A stretch of 64,000 bases of DNA from Bacillus sp. PK3_68 (GCF_003600835.1 NZ_NQYC01000001.1:2498001-2562000); one strand, 5' to 3'. Counted from the stretch's first letter, positions 9,452-18,809 are shown. Numbers and translations are program-made. Notes: generated from the letters alone by a model not told the origin.

Positions 9452-10638
9452 TATTTCTCTCTCCCATCCAGTAAAAGTGATAAAGCATAGTTGACGTATA
9501 ATTCGACTCCTGTTTTTAAAATAGAATCATCGAATTGGAATTTCGAATGGTGCAAGTCATAAACAGGTTCGTTCTCTTTATGAATACCAAGCCGGAAATA
9601 AATGCTCGGAACTTTGACAGAAAAGTAACCAAAATCGTCAGCACCCATGGAAGGCTCCTTTAAAGAAATAACCTTTTCTTCTCCAAGAAGGCCGGAAGCC
9701 ACTTCTTCAAACTGCCTTGTCATCGCTTCATTATTGACAATCGGTGGATGCCCAAGCGCATAGTCGACTTCTACTCGTGCTTCCCATTGCAGCTCGGCTG
9801 CCCGGCAAACCTTTAAAACTTCCTGATAAATTTCTCCCCTCAGACTATTATTCATAGCCCTCGCTGTTCCTTCGAGTACGACTGTTGAAGCTACCACATT
9901 GCTCGCCTCACCGCCATGGATCTTGCCGATATGGATAACAACCGGCTCAACTGGATTAAAGCGTTTAACTGTCATGCTTTGAAGAGACTGGATAATCGAC
10001 ACAGCAATGGTAATCGCATCTATTGCCTGATGCGGACGGGCGCTGTGTCCCCCTTTTCCCGTAATCGTAATTTTGAAATCATCGCACGAAGCTGTCATGC
10101 CGCCGTACTTAATTCCAACTGTGCCAAAAGGAAGGTGAGGCCACAAATGCAGGCCGACCATCGCTTCTATTTCCGGGTTGCTTAACGCCCCTTGCTCAAT
10201 TAAGGCTTTCGCTGCTCCATCAGCCTCTTCACCAGGCTGAAAGATGCATCGGACTGTACCCGGAAGCTCATCTTTTATTTTATTCAACTCATAAACAGCC
10301 CCTAGCAAGATGGCAGTATGGCCATCGTGCCCGCAAGCGTGCATGACTTGATCATGTTTAGAGCTATACGACAAATCCGTTTGCTCATGAATAGGCAGGG
10401 CATCAATATCCGCCCTTAAACCGATGGCACGTCCGCTTTCTTTTCCGCTAATGTCGACAAGTACACCTGTCTCACCAATTGATTGGTATGGAATCTCCCA
10501 CTCTTGCAGAATAGATTTAATATAATCAGCAGTCTGAAATTCTTGAAACGACAGCTCCGGATACTGGTGTAAATGTCGTCGTATCTGAATAACGCCCTCT
10601 ACTTGTTCATTTTCCACTTTCACGAATGGATTGCTCAT
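9451..10638 (-). CDS. M20D-family amidohydrolase or aminoacylase
   Basis: A metal-dependent amidohydrolase of the M20D group (hippurate hydrolase, N-acyl or indole-acetyl amino acid hydrolase relatives), about 395 residues, cytosolic. Motifs include RRHLHQYPELSFQE, the metal-binding HACGHDGHTA, FQPGEEADGAA with the catalytic Glu, and GLHLWPHLPFG. The dimerisation domain shows KGGHSARPHQAIDAI, and the C-terminal metal His lies in YDLHHSKFQFDD. The start at 10638 (MSNPFVK) is chosen because GGAGGAGG sits 5 bases before it; a start five codons earlier would lie inside that ribosome-binding site. The gene overlaps the end of the permease gene by 32 bases and is coupled to the ligase downstream. 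It probably releases an amino acid or amine from an N-acyl or gamma-glutamyl type intermediate; the substrate is inference only. Confidence 0.9.
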   Translation of the reverse strand: MSNPFVKVENEQVEGVIQIRRHLHQYPELSFQEFQTADYIKSILQEWEIPYQSIGETGVLVDISGKESGRAIGLRADIDALPIHEQTDLSYSSKHDQVMHACGHDGHTAILLGAVYELNKIKDELPGTVRCIFQPGEEADGAAKALIEQGALSNPEIEAMVGLHLWPHLPFGTVGIKYGGMTASCDDFKITITGKGGHSARPHQAIDAITIAVSIIQSLQSMTVKRFNPVEPVVIHIGKIHGGEASNVVASTVVLEGTARAMNNSLRGEIYQEVLKVCRAAELQWEARVEVDYALGHPPIVNNEAMTRQFEEVASGLLGEEKVISLKEPSMGADDFGYFSVKVPSIYFRLGIHKENEPVYDLHHSKFQFDDSILKTGVELYVNYALSLLLDGREK

Positions 10639-12019
10639 GCTGACCTCCTCCACTGCTTACCTGTGATGTTTGAAACACTTTCTTATTGAATATTCTGAAC
10701 AAAATGTATAATGCTGCTAGCCAAATAAATCCTCTCACAAGCGTCATCATCGAGCCGACAAATGTTCCATAAAGAACGATGGCGATTCCAATGAAGCCCA
10801 GGATTGGAAAGAGCGGATACAACGGCTGCTTCCACGGCAGCTTTTCAATTTCTTCTTTATGGTTTTTCCGGTACAGGATACCCGAAATCAAAGCAAGCGT
10901 CCAGGACACGAGCCAAGCTAGAACCATTTGGTTTGTCAGTTCTACATAGATGAAATCAGGATTAAATTGACCGATTAATACGAGAACAACAGTGATCGCC
11001 CAAATAGTGATGATCGCATAAACAGGTGTATGTTTTTTCGGGTGAAGATATCCTAAAAAGCCTGGTAAAAGCCCTTCTCGCGCCTGCTGGTAGAAAATTC
11101 GAGAAGCGGCATAAAGCGTTCCCATTAAAATACAGGTAGCAGCGGCGATCCAGGCAGCTATATTCATGATAAATGCCCCGGCAATACCAAACACCTTTCC
11201 AGCCGCCACAGTAAACGGCGAGCTGTCCATCGTTACCTCATTAGACGGAATAATTCCTTGCAAAACAAAATGGGCAAGGGTATATAAAACCAAGAATGTG
11301 ACACTTGACCAAATCAGCCCTCTTGGCAAATCTCTTTGCGGATTTATACACTCTGCACCGGCTGTGGCTAATGTAACCGCTCCTAGGTAAGCATAGGTGC
11401 CAAGCGGAACCGCTCCCCAGAATCCTTCCACTCCATGCGGAAACATCGGCGTGTAGTTTGCAAAATCAATATCTTTTAAACCAATCAAAGCAAACAGCAC
11501 CATTACGCCCGTTAAAATTAGTACGAGATATAATTGGAACCGAGCAGTCGTAGCAGCTCCCAGCACATTAATAAATGCGAACAACGTCAGGAAAAAGACG
11601 GTGAAGGCAGCAGGCCACCAGCTTGCTTCGAGCTGCGGGAAAAACCACATGGTAATTTTCCCTAAGGCTAGCCCTACACTTCCTCCTGCAATGATCCAGC
11701 CAATAGCAAACGTAATTCCCGCCAAAAAGCCCCAGGATTTCCCCATAAACCTTTCTACCCAAAAGGACATAGCTCCGGCATTCGGCATGCCGACCGCCAT
11801 TTCTGTTAATGCAATAACAAGAAAAAATTGTGAAATGCCAGCAATTAAATAGGCTAGGATTGAACTTGGACCTGCCATGGCGATCCCCTGCCCCATCAGC
11901 AGGAAGATCCCATCACCAATTACTGCACCAACACCGAGAGCCCATATATGCCAAAACGTTAAAGTACGTTCCGGCTGTAAATCAAGGACCGGCTGCTTTT
12001 TCAACTCTCCCATTTCCAT
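10607..12019 (-). CDS. APC-family amino acid/polyamine permease
   Basis: A 470-residue membrane transporter of the amino acid-polyamine-organocation superfamily with about twelve hydrophobic segments. The substrate-binding signature of the family is visible in the first segment as GVGAVIGDGIFLLMGQGIAMAGPSS (glycine-rich unwound helix), followed by QFFLVIALTEMAVGMPNAGAMSFWVERFMG. It is the second gene of the operon, 13 bases after the amidohydrolase gene, and has CAGGGGGAA before its ATG. Its position suggests it imports the compound processed by the neighbouring hydrolases and ligase, as PuuP does in the putrescine pathway. Specificity is not readable. Confidence 0.92.
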   Translation of the reverse strand: MEMGELKKQPVLDLQPERTLTFWHIWALGVGAVIGDGIFLLMGQGIAMAGPSSILAYLIAGISQFFLVIALTEMAVGMPNAGAMSFWVERFMGKSWGFLAGITFAIGWIIAGGSVGLALGKITMWFFPQLEASWWPAAFTVFFLTLFAFINVLGAATTARFQLYLVLILTGVMVLFALIGLKDIDFANYTPMFPHGVEGFWGAVPLGTYAYLGAVTLATAGAECINPQRDLPRGLIWSSVTFLVLYTLAHFVLQGIIPSNEVTMDSSPFTVAAGKVFGIAGAFIMNIAAWIAAATCILMGTLYAASRIFYQQAREGLLPGFLGYLHPKKHTPVYAIITIWAITVVLVLIGQFNPDFIYVELTNQMVLAWLVSWTLALISGILYRKNHKEEIEKLPWKQPLYPLFPILGFIGIAIVLYGTFVGSMMTLVRGFIWLAALYILFRIFNKKVFQTSQVSSGGGQHEQSIRESGK

Positions 12020-12031
12020 TCCCCCTGGAAA

Positions 12032-13189
12032 TTAAATTTTGACTTTGTAAATATTTTCAAAGTTTTTATATAAAATCATTTCTCCAATATAATGAGCTTG
12101 GTCAGCATCCATGTAGTCTTTTTCCACCCAGTCACTTAACACTCTTTCGAAACAATCTTTAAATAATTTCACACCGAGCCAGTTCATCTCCGGTACTGTA
12201 AAAGCGTCCGACCCATACATCACTTTATCGAACGGAGCGAGCTCTAGCACTTGAGAAATTATTCGTTCGACACCATGTCCTGTAAACGGGTTTTGCAAAG
12301 AAATGTCCATATATACATTCGGCAGAATACTAACGATAAAAGCGGCTTCCTCCATCCAAGGATAGCCTCCGTGGACTAAATGGATCTTTGTTTCCTTGTA
12401 TTCCGGCTTCCTGAATGTATCGAGCAAAAAGCTAGGACTAGCCTTTGATAACACAACCTCTCCATCACCAATGCCCGTATGAATATGCATAAATTTATCT
12501 GCCCTTGTACATTCCTCCATGGCGATATGGAAACAGTAATCGCGCATCGCTTTGGCTGGGGCTTTTTCATTTAATAAAAACTCTTCATAAGCAGAGGCTG
12601 CGGCTTTTCCATCTTTATTGCTGATCTCCAGCCCGCTTCGGTAAGCTATAATTGTTTTTAAGCCGACTACTCCATCCCTTTTGAGCGCTTTTTCCAAGTT
12701 ATCACGGTACTTTTCGATAAATTCTTCGAACGAAAGCTTTTGTTTTCCAAGCTCCACCATCACCGGTTCAATTCGATGGATTTCCCAAATCTGCGCTCCG
12801 CTCATTTGTTGAAAATCATCGCGGTTAATCGGCGGCTGTGGATAGCCAAAATCCATGATTAATCCTTCTAAATTCGCATCTGCAAACAATTCTTTCGTGT
12901 AATCAGGAAAGTTTTTTGCTTTCTTATTCCGCGCCTCCACAATCGAAGGCAAATCCGGCTCACAATTTAAATACTTAGCCATATGGCGGAATAGAATTTG
13001 AATCCACATGTTTGTACCGGGATAGGGCTGAAACTTTTCCACATCCTCTATGTTTGTGAACATCTCAGGAATAACTGATAAGGATAGCTTTCTAAGAAAA
13101 TCAACTGGATTCTCTGGTTCCCGTTGTTCTCGAAATGGATGGGCATGAACGTCTACTACTTTTATACCGTCAAGCGTCACTTTTTGCAT
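12032..13189 (-). CDS. FluG-like amidohydrolase (amidohydrolase 2 family)
   Basis: A metal-dependent TIM-barrel amidohydrolase of about 385 residues. The N-terminal metal motif VVDVHAHPF is clear, followed by FMHIHTGIGDG and IHLVHGGYPWMEEAAF with the barrel His residues, and MYGSDAFTVPEMNW with the late Asp. In fungal and plant FluG-type proteins this domain is fused to a glutamine-synthetase-like domain; here both occur as separate genes of one operon. The start at 13189 is supported by AGGAGGAGAC just upstream; an earlier in-frame start at 13243 would lie upstream of this site and inside the sigma-54 promoter, so I reject it. First gene of the operon. Confidence 0.88.
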   Translation of the reverse strand: MQKVTLDGIKVVDVHAHPFREQREPENPVDFLRKLSLSVIPEMFTNIEDVEKFQPYPGTNMWIQILFRHMAKYLNCEPDLPSIVEARNKKAKNFPDYTKELFADANLEGLIMDFGYPQPPINRDDFQQMSGAQIWEIHRIEPVMVELGKQKLSFEEFIEKYRDNLEKALKRDGVVGLKTIIAYRSGLEISNKDGKAAASAYEEFLLNEKAPAKAMRDYCFHIAMEECTRADKFMHIHTGIGDGEVVLSKASPSFLLDTFRKPEYKETKIHLVHGGYPWMEEAAFIVSILPNVYMDISLQNPFTGHGVERIISQVLELAPFDKVMYGSDAFTVPEMNWLGVKLFKDCFERVLSDWVEKDYMDADQAHYIGEMILYKNFENIYKVKI

Positions 13190-13226
13190 TTTGTCTCCTC
13201 CTAAAAAATTCTCTCCTTTTCTAAAA

Positions 13227-13243
13227 AGCAAGATCCATGCCAA
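13227..13243 (-). promoter_or_regulatory. Sigma-54 (-24/-12) promoter of the amidohydrolase operon
   Basis: On the minus strand the sequence reads TTGGCATGGATCTTGCT, with GG and GC spaced by exactly ten bases, close to the consensus TGGCAY-N5-TTGCW. It lies about 38 bases before the first gene start. The divergent gene encodes a sigma-54 activator, which supports the call. Confidence 0.85.
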
Positions 13244-13285
13244 CTACCTAAAGGCAGTAAAAGCTAGAGAACTACTTTAAAAAAC

Positions 13286-13299
13286 GCAAAATTATTTGC
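13286..13299. promoter_or_regulatory. Possible upstream activating site (inverted repeat)
   Basis: GCAAA-ATTA-TTTGC forms a perfect 5-bp dyad 45-60 bases upstream of the -24 element and in front of the divergent activator gene. The place suits an enhancer-binding protein, but the dyad is short and the region AT-rich, so it could be chance. Confidence 0.35.
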
Positions 13300-13462
13300 A
13301 AAGAAAAAATTTTTACGAAAAATGTTTTTACAAAATTTTTAATTTATTTAATAGTTTGTTTTTTTATTAGGATTTTGTATAGTAGTACTAGTCCAACCGT
13401 TCAACTGCTCCTATAAACATGATGGAGCGAAAAAAATTTTTCTATAGGTGAGGTGATGCGTT

Positions 13463-15226
13463 ATGAATAAAACACCTTCAGCTATTCAACTTACCGACTT
13501 TTGGTCTAGTGCATTTGAAGGTATCATTTTGACAGATGAAACCGGTCGTATTTTGTCGCTAAATCGTATTGCCCGTGGTTTCTTCTCCGAAACAGCAACC
13601 GATGACTTGATCGGCTCTTCTGTCACCGACTTTATTTTTTCTAGTGATCTCGAAAAGTGCTTTATCAATAAACAAAACATGCGTAACGTTTCCTTGTCCA
13701 TCGGCACCAATCAATTGCTTGCCAATGTGCGTTTTATGGACGATGATTCTACCCTGCTCGTCATGAAAAATGTAACTCAACTTCATCAATTAACCTTTCA
13801 ATTAAACCAGCTGAAAAAACAGTTCCGGCTTTTTGATACGATATTAGACCACATTGATGAAGGAATTTGTGTCATTGATAATGAAAAGAAAGTTGTATTC
13901 TATAACCGTAAGCTTGGAGAGTTAGAAACGCTCGAGCCAAACTCTGTAAGGGGACAATATTATCTTGATGTATTTAAGGAAGCAGATGAGCATTCAGATC
14001 CTTTATTAAACTCACTTTTAACCGAAAGAATGCTGACAAATAGAGAGACCTTTTTTTCTAATCAGGGAAAGGAATACTCCGTTGTCATTAAAAGCAAACC
14101 AATTCATCTTGGCAAAGAAAAGATTGGCGCACTGGCTATTGTTAGAGACTTATCGGAAATCAAAAAGTTAACTTCTACTATTCAAAATTTACAGGTGACA
14201 GAAAAGAAGCCTTCTGTTCCCCAAAAGAAGAAACAGAACAATACACGCTTTACATTCAAGGATATTATTTTCGGCAGCAGCCACATGCGCCAGACAATCA
14301 ATAAAGCGATTCGTGCTTCCAGATCCTCTTCAAACATTCTCGTTTATGGAGAAACAGGCACTGGCAAAGAACTGATCGTTCAAAGCATCCATAATGAAAG
14401 CCCGCGAAAGAATGCGCCCTTCTTCGCACACAATTGTGCAGCTATTCCCGAAAATTTGCTTGAGAGCATCCTATTTGGGACAGTTTCTGGTACATTTACC
14501 GGTGCAGTAGATAGACCGGGCTTATTCGAACAAGCAAACGGTGGCACGATATTGCTGGATGAAATTAACTCAATGGGAATCAGCCTGCAAGCCAAACTGC
14601 TCAGGGCCATTCAAGAGAAAAAAATTATGCGGCTTGGTTCAACGAAAGAAAAAAGTGTGGATGTACGGGTGATCGCTACAATGAACGAAACACCGGAAGA
14701 AGCGATTAAAAATAAGCACTTACGCGAGGATTTATTTTACCGTTTAGGTGTAGTTACTATCCATGTGCCTCCTCTGAGGAAGAGAAAGGAAGATATCTCC
14801 TTGCTTACTGAACATTTTATCCGTAAACATGCCCGGCTTCTTGATATTGAGGTTGAAGGACTGACAGAGGAAGCAAAAGACGTGCTGCTCGGCTTTCATT
14901 ATCCCGGCAATGTCCGGCAGCTAGAACATATTATTGAGGGCGCCTTAAATTTAATGATCGATGAAAGCATTGTCACAACTGAATATTTACCTGCGGCTAT
15001 TAAATTTGACACCCCCGAAGAGACACCCTTTTCAGCTGCAGAAGAAATGGAACCTACTTTTTCAGACACCCTTCCAGCTCAGGTTGAAAAATTAGAGAGA
15101 AAGCTAATTATAAAGGCTTTGCAGGAAACAGATTATCACATCACAAATGCAGCCGAAAAACTTGGGATTTCCCGCCAAAATTTAAATTATAAAATAAAAA
15201 AACTATCAATACCAATTCATAAATAG
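13463..15226 (+). CDS. Sigma-54-dependent activator with two PAS domains
   Basis: A 587-residue enhancer-binding protein: PAS domain at about residues 10-110, a second PAS at about 125-235, a AAA+ ATPase core at about 262-490 and a Fis-type helix-turn-helix at the C-terminus (NAAEKLGISRQNLNYKIKKL). The Walker A motif is GETGTGKE and Walker B is TILLDEIN. The sigma-54-contacting loop reads GTFTGA instead of GAFTGA; RocR-type proteins of Bacillus also vary there. GAGGTGATG precedes the start. It is divergent from the amidohydrolase operon and directly upstream of an aminotransferase gene. The likely job is to switch on the sigma-54 promoter at 13227-13243 when a small ligand binds a PAS domain; the ligand is unknown. 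Confidence 0.92.
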   Translation: MNKTPSAIQLTDFWSSAFEGIILTDETGRILSLNRIARGFFSETATDDLIGSSVTDFIFSSDLEKCFINKQNMRNVSLSIGTNQLLANVRFMDDDSTLLVMKNVTQLHQLTFQLNQLKKQFRLFDTILDHIDEGICVIDNEKKVVFYNRKLGELETLEPNSVRGQYYLDVFKEADEHSDPLLNSLLTERMLTNRETFFSNQGKEYSVVIKSKPIHLGKEKIGALAIVRDLSEIKKLTSTIQNLQVTEKKPSVPQKKKQNNTRFTFKDIIFGSSHMRQTINKAIRASRSSSNILVYGETGTGKELIVQSIHNESPRKNAPFFAHNCAAIPENLLESILFGTVSGTFTGAVDRPGLFEQANGGTILLDEINSMGISLQAKLLRAIQEKKIMRLGSTKEKSVDVRVIATMNETPEEAIKNKHLREDLFYRLGVVTIHVPPLRKRKEDISLLTEHFIRKHARLLDIEVEGLTEEAKDVLLGFHYPGNVRQLEHIIEGALNLMIDESIVTTEYLPAAIKFDTPEETPFSAAEEMEPTFSDTLPAQVEKLERKLIIKALQETDYHITNAAEKLGISRQNLNYKIKKLSIPIHK

Positions 15227-15236
15227 GGGGATATGT

Positions 15237-16568
15237 ATGGAGAAGCAATCTGTACTTGCTAAAGACCAGCAATTTATTTCCGATGCGCTAAAGTTAAGAT
15301 TTCATCCGATGACTGTTTCAAAGGGAAAAGGCTGTTATTTATTCGATGAGAATGGCCGCTCATTCCTTGATTTAACGGCAGGATGGGCCGTAGCGAACAT
15401 CGGCTATGGACAAGAATCTATCGCTGAAAAACTGAAGGAGCAGTATGCCAAGCTTTCTTTTACTACTCAACTAAGCGCTCCGAGCCAAACGATGGTGGAT
15501 CTGGCTGAAAAATTAACTCAAATCGTTCCGGGAGATTTCTCCAAAAAAGTTTGGTTCGGACATTCAGGCTCGGATGCCAATGACTTAATCAGCAAGCTTG
15601 TCCCCGCTGCTAGCGGAAGGCCGAAGATGATTGCTTTTATGGGGGCTTACCACGGGCAGACCATGGGGGCATTGTCCTTATCCGGGCATTCCGCCCAAGC
15701 AAAATTTGAAGGAAGAGGAAATGTTGTTAAGCTTCCTTATCCAAATCCTTACCGGCCTTTTAGCGGCATTAACGAGCAGTTAACGGAGCAGACGCTCCAT
15801 TTTATGAATGAAGTATTTGCTACAATTTGTCCGCCCGAAGAAACAGCCGGTATTATTATTGAAGCTATCCAAAGTGATGGAGGCGTTGTGCTGCTGCCCG
15901 CTGATTTTCTTTCTGCTTTAAGAAAAATTTGTGACCAACACGGCATTTACCTCATTATTGACGAAGTAAAGGTTGGCATGGGGCGGACAGGGAAATGGTT
16001 TGCCTTTGAACACTCTCCTGTCATTCCTGATGCGGTCGTTCTTGGCAAATCACTCGGCGGCGGCCTGCCTATTAGTGCAGTAGTCGGACGCGAGGAGATA
16101 CTAGACTCGGTGACAGCGGGCCACATGTTCACCACAAGTGGCAATCCGCTTTGTACAGCGGCTGCGCTTGAAACCATTCGTCTCATTGAAGAGCAAGGTT
16201 TAATAACGCAGGCGCAGACAAATGGGGACGTTTTCATGGAAGGATTGCTTTCCCTCCAGAAAAAATATTCATTTATAGGGGAAGTTCGCGGGAAAGGTCT
16301 GGCACTTGGAGTAGAGATCGTGACAGACCGGTCGAAAAAAACTCCTGCTTCCGAAATAACAGCAGCCATTTGTTACCGGGCGTATGAATTAGGTCTGCTC
16401 ATTTATTATGTAGGCATCTACGGAAATGTGTTGGAAATTACTCCACCATTGACGATCAGCCGGGAAGAGATTGCCAAGGCGCTTCATATTCTTGATCAAG
16501 CCTTCCACGATGTAGAATCTGGCAACGTCAACTGGGATAAAGTAAGACAGTTTGCAGGATGGGCTTAA
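15237..16568 (+). CDS. Class III PLP-dependent aminotransferase
   Basis: A 443-residue fold-type I enzyme of the omega-amino-acid/GabT group. Family features are FDENGRSFLDLTAGWAVANIGY, the PLP-phosphate glycines in GHSGSDAND, the YHGQTMGALSLSG segment, the conserved cofactor Asp in IDEVKVGMGRTG, and the internal-aldimine Lys in LGKSLGGGLPI. GGGGGATAT precedes the ATG, 10 bases after the activator gene, so the two are probably co-transcribed. It could act on a terminal amine released by the divergent FluG/GS-like operon. An alternative is the phosphonate pathway next door: PbfA-type class III enzymes process hydroxylated aminoethylphosphonate to phosphonoacetaldehyde, the substrate of PhnX. 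A strong terminator separates it from the PhnX gene, which is on the opposite strand. I cannot decide between these roles. Confidence 0.88.
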   Translation: MEKQSVLAKDQQFISDALKLRFHPMTVSKGKGCYLFDENGRSFLDLTAGWAVANIGYGQESIAEKLKEQYAKLSFTTQLSAPSQTMVDLAEKLTQIVPGDFSKKVWFGHSGSDANDLISKLVPAASGRPKMIAFMGAYHGQTMGALSLSGHSAQAKFEGRGNVVKLPYPNPYRPFSGINEQLTEQTLHFMNEVFATICPPEETAGIIIEAIQSDGGVVLLPADFLSALRKICDQHGIYLIIDEVKVGMGRTGKWFAFEHSPVIPDAVVLGKSLGGGLPISAVVGREEILDSVTAGHMFTTSGNPLCTAAALETIRLIEEQGLITQAQTNGDVFMEGLLSLQKKYSFIGEVRGKGLALGVEIVTDRSKKTPASEITAAICYRAYELGLLIYYVGIYGNVLEITPPLTISREEIAKALHILDQAFHDVESGNVNWDKVRQFAGWA

Positions 16569-16571
16569 AAT

Positions 16572-16605
16572 AAAAGACTGGAACCTTACCAGGTTCCAGT
16601 CTTTT
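16572..16605. terminator. Bidirectional terminator
   Basis: A perfect 15-bp stem (AAAAGACTGGAACCT / AGGTTCCAGTCTTTT) with a 4-base loop and A/T-rich flanks on both sides. It separates the converging aminotransferase and phosphonoacetaldehyde hydrolase genes. Confidence 0.92.
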
Positions 16606-16610
16606 ATTTA

Positions 16611-17441
16611 TTAAAAGCTTGTTAATGTAGGTGTTTCTTCGTTAGCCATCCGCATATTAATTTGCGAGAGCACCCCGTCCAATTTCCCAATACTCTCAAT
16701 AACGTAATGGGCCCCCGCTTTTTTAAACTTTTCAGCCACCGCCTCCATTTTCTCAGCCAGCAATGCGGGCTCCATCGCCTTCACCTCTTCTTTTCTGAGG
16801 CCCAGTTCACTGCTTCCTTTAATGACTCCTACACTCCAGGCCCCGGCATTGAGCCCCTCCTGAATATCGCTCACCGTGTCCCCCACCTTTACCATACGAT
16901 TCATTGGATAAATCCCTAGATTGATCGCATTGTGGTAGCACATCCAGGGGAACGGGCGGCCGGCGGGCACCTGGCTCGATGTAACGAGCGAATCGGGGAC
17001 ATAGCCTTGCTTTTTCACTTCTCGTTTGACAATGGCCATCATCTCTGAGGTATAACCGGTCGTTGAACCAACTTTGATTCCTTCTTCCCGTAACCGTCCA
17101 ACTAATTCAACTGCTCCAGGGACGGGACTGCAATAAGCCGGGAGGCTAGCAAACAGTATAGGCTCAAAGTCGGCATACAACTCATCAATATCATTTTCAT
17201 CCGGGTTTCTTCCATAGCGGTCCTTCCATAGGTGGGCAATCCGATCCATCCGGCACATTGCTTGAATATGCTCCCTCTTTTGAAGTCCCATTGGTTCCCT
17301 CGCTTCTTCATCCAGTACATCTATCCCTCTTTTTTTAAACACTTCTTTAAACACATCTAATGGAGCAAAGCAGCCATAATCAACCATGGTTCCAGCCCAA
17401 TCAAAAATCACGCCTTCAATCCGTGGAGAGAACCTGTTCAA
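16611..17441 (-). CDS. phnX: Phosphonoacetaldehyde hydrolase (phosphonatase)
   Basis: HAD-superfamily enzyme that cleaves the carbon-phosphorus bond of phosphonoacetaldehyde to acetaldehyde and phosphate. At 276 residues it has the family length. The nucleophile motif is FDWAGTMVDYGCFAP (residues 13-27), the Schiff-base Lys lies in PMGLQKREHI, and later HAD motifs are STTGYTSEM, RPFPWMCYHN and VKVGDTVSDIQEGLNAG. In the usual 2-aminoethylphosphonate pathway the aldehyde is made by PhnW, a class V transaminase; no phnW is present in this window. Upstream on the same strand come an MHS transporter and, beyond it, an alcohol dehydrogenase relic, which together form a likely phosphonate-use unit. 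Confidence 0.95.
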   Translation of the reverse strand: MNRFSPRIEGVIFDWAGTMVDYGCFAPLDVFKEVFKKRGIDVLDEEAREPMGLQKREHIQAMCRMDRIAHLWKDRYGRNPDENDIDELYADFEPILFASLPAYCSPVPGAVELVGRLREEGIKVGSTTGYTSEMMAIVKREVKKQGYVPDSLVTSSQVPAGRPFPWMCYHNAINLGIYPMNRMVKVGDTVSDIQEGLNAGAWSVGVIKGSSELGLRKEEVKAMEPALLAEKMEAVAEKFKKAGAHYVIESIGKLDGVLSQINMRMANEETPTLTSF

Positions 17442-17471
17442 TCTATTAACCTCCTTTATGTTAAGAAGTCT

Positions 17472-18809
17472 TCAGCTTCCTGTCGTTTCTATATTGCTGT
17501 TTTTGCCATTGCTTCCCCTTTGCATCAAATCAGGCTGCCGGATGTTGATCCATTTGACTGAAATTGCGCTAATAACTCCGGCGAAAACTACATAAAGGGC
17601 AAGCAGCAATGGGCTTCCATCATTGTATTCAAGCAATGCAGTGGCGATAATTGGTGTTAGACCGCTCGCGAATATTCCAGAAAACTGATAAACAAAAGAC
17701 ATGCCGGTGTATCTTACTTTAGCATCGAATAATTCTGCGAATAAAGCGGCTTCCGGCCCATAAACGGAAGCATAGAGAATACCAAACGGAATGATGATAG
17801 ACAGCCAGATAACGGTCGTGCTTCCACCGCTCTGTGACATGAACCAGAAGGCTGGCAATGCGGAAAGGCCGGTGATCAGACTGCCGATCCAGTATGTTCG
17901 AGTTCTGCCAACAAGGTCGGAAATATGACCAAAAATCGGAATAAAGAAACACATAACAAAGGCAGCAAGCGATACGCCTAGCAAAGCATCTGTCCTGGAG
18001 ATTTGCAAGGTGCCGGTCAGATAGGTAATAGAAAACACACCCATCACATTAAAAAACACCCCATCAATGTATCTTGCTCCCATGCCGGCAAGCACATTGC
18101 CGGTATTGTTATGCCACATCTCTTTAATAGGCATTTTCGATTCTTTCTTTGTCTCTTTCACTTCTGTAAATTCCGGTGATTCTGATACGTTTAATCGAAT
18201 CCACATACCTAAGAAAATTAAAATGGCACTCAGCCCGAAAGCAAGCCGCCATCCCCAGGCCATAAATTGCCCCTCTGATAAAGTAAAGGAGAGAAACCCG
18301 ACAACACCGGAAGCAAGCAGTAACCCTATTGATAAGCCAATCTGCGGAAAGCTGGCATAAAATCCTTTTCTGGCGTCTGGGGCATGCTCATATGCCATCA
18401 AAACAGCCCCTCCCCACTCCCCTCCTAAGCCGATCCCTTGCATGACTCTTAAAAAGAGTAGACAGATAGGTGCCCATACGCCTATTTGATCATAGGTGGG
18501 AATAAAAGCGATAAGCACTGTACTCCCGCCCATAATAGACAGCGTAAGAACGAGCATACTTTTTCTGCCTATTTTATCTCCAAAGTGCCCAAAGATGACA
18601 CCGCCAACTGGACGGGCAATAAAACCAACGGCAAAGGTCACATAGGCTAACAAAGTAGAGACAAACGGATCATCCGCTGGAAAGTATAAGTGGTTAAAAA
18701 CGATGCCTGCGACGACTCCATAGAGGAAAAAGTCATACCACTCAATTGTTGAACCTATCAAACTGGCACCAACCACACGCTTCAACATCTTTCCTTCTGC
18801 TTTGTTCAT
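17472..18809 (-). CDS. MFS transporter, metabolite:H+ symporter (MHS) family
   Basis: A 445-residue inner-membrane secondary transporter with twelve predicted membrane segments. The N-terminus KRVVGASLIGSTIEWYDFFLYG, the cytoplasmic loop GGVIFGHFGDKIGRKSML and RVMQGIGLGGEWGGAVLM are signatures of the ProP/KgtP/citrate group, which import osmolytes and organic acids with protons. It lies 30 bases upstream of phnX on the same strand, suggesting uptake of a phosphonate or of a related acid; the substrate is inferred from context only. GGGGAGGG precedes the ATG. A catabolite-responsive element lies about 70 bases upstream. Confidence 0.92.
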   Translation of the reverse strand: MNKAEGKMLKRVVGASLIGSTIEWYDFFLYGVVAGIVFNHLYFPADDPFVSTLLAYVTFAVGFIARPVGGVIFGHFGDKIGRKSMLVLTLSIMGGSTVLIAFIPTYDQIGVWAPICLLFLRVMQGIGLGGEWGGAVLMAYEHAPDARKGFYASFPQIGLSIGLLLASGVVGFLSFTLSEGQFMAWGWRLAFGLSAILIFLGMWIRLNVSESPEFTEVKETKKESKMPIKEMWHNNTGNVLAGMGARYIDGVFFNVMGVFSITYLTGTLQISRTDALLGVSLAAFVMCFFIPIFGHISDLVGRTRTYWIGSLITGLSALPAFWFMSQSGGSTTVIWLSIIIPFGILYASVYGPEAALFAELFDAKVRYTGMSFVYQFSGIFASGLTPIIATALLEYNDGSPLLLALYVVFAGVISAISVKWINIRQPDLMQRGSNGKNSNIETTGS

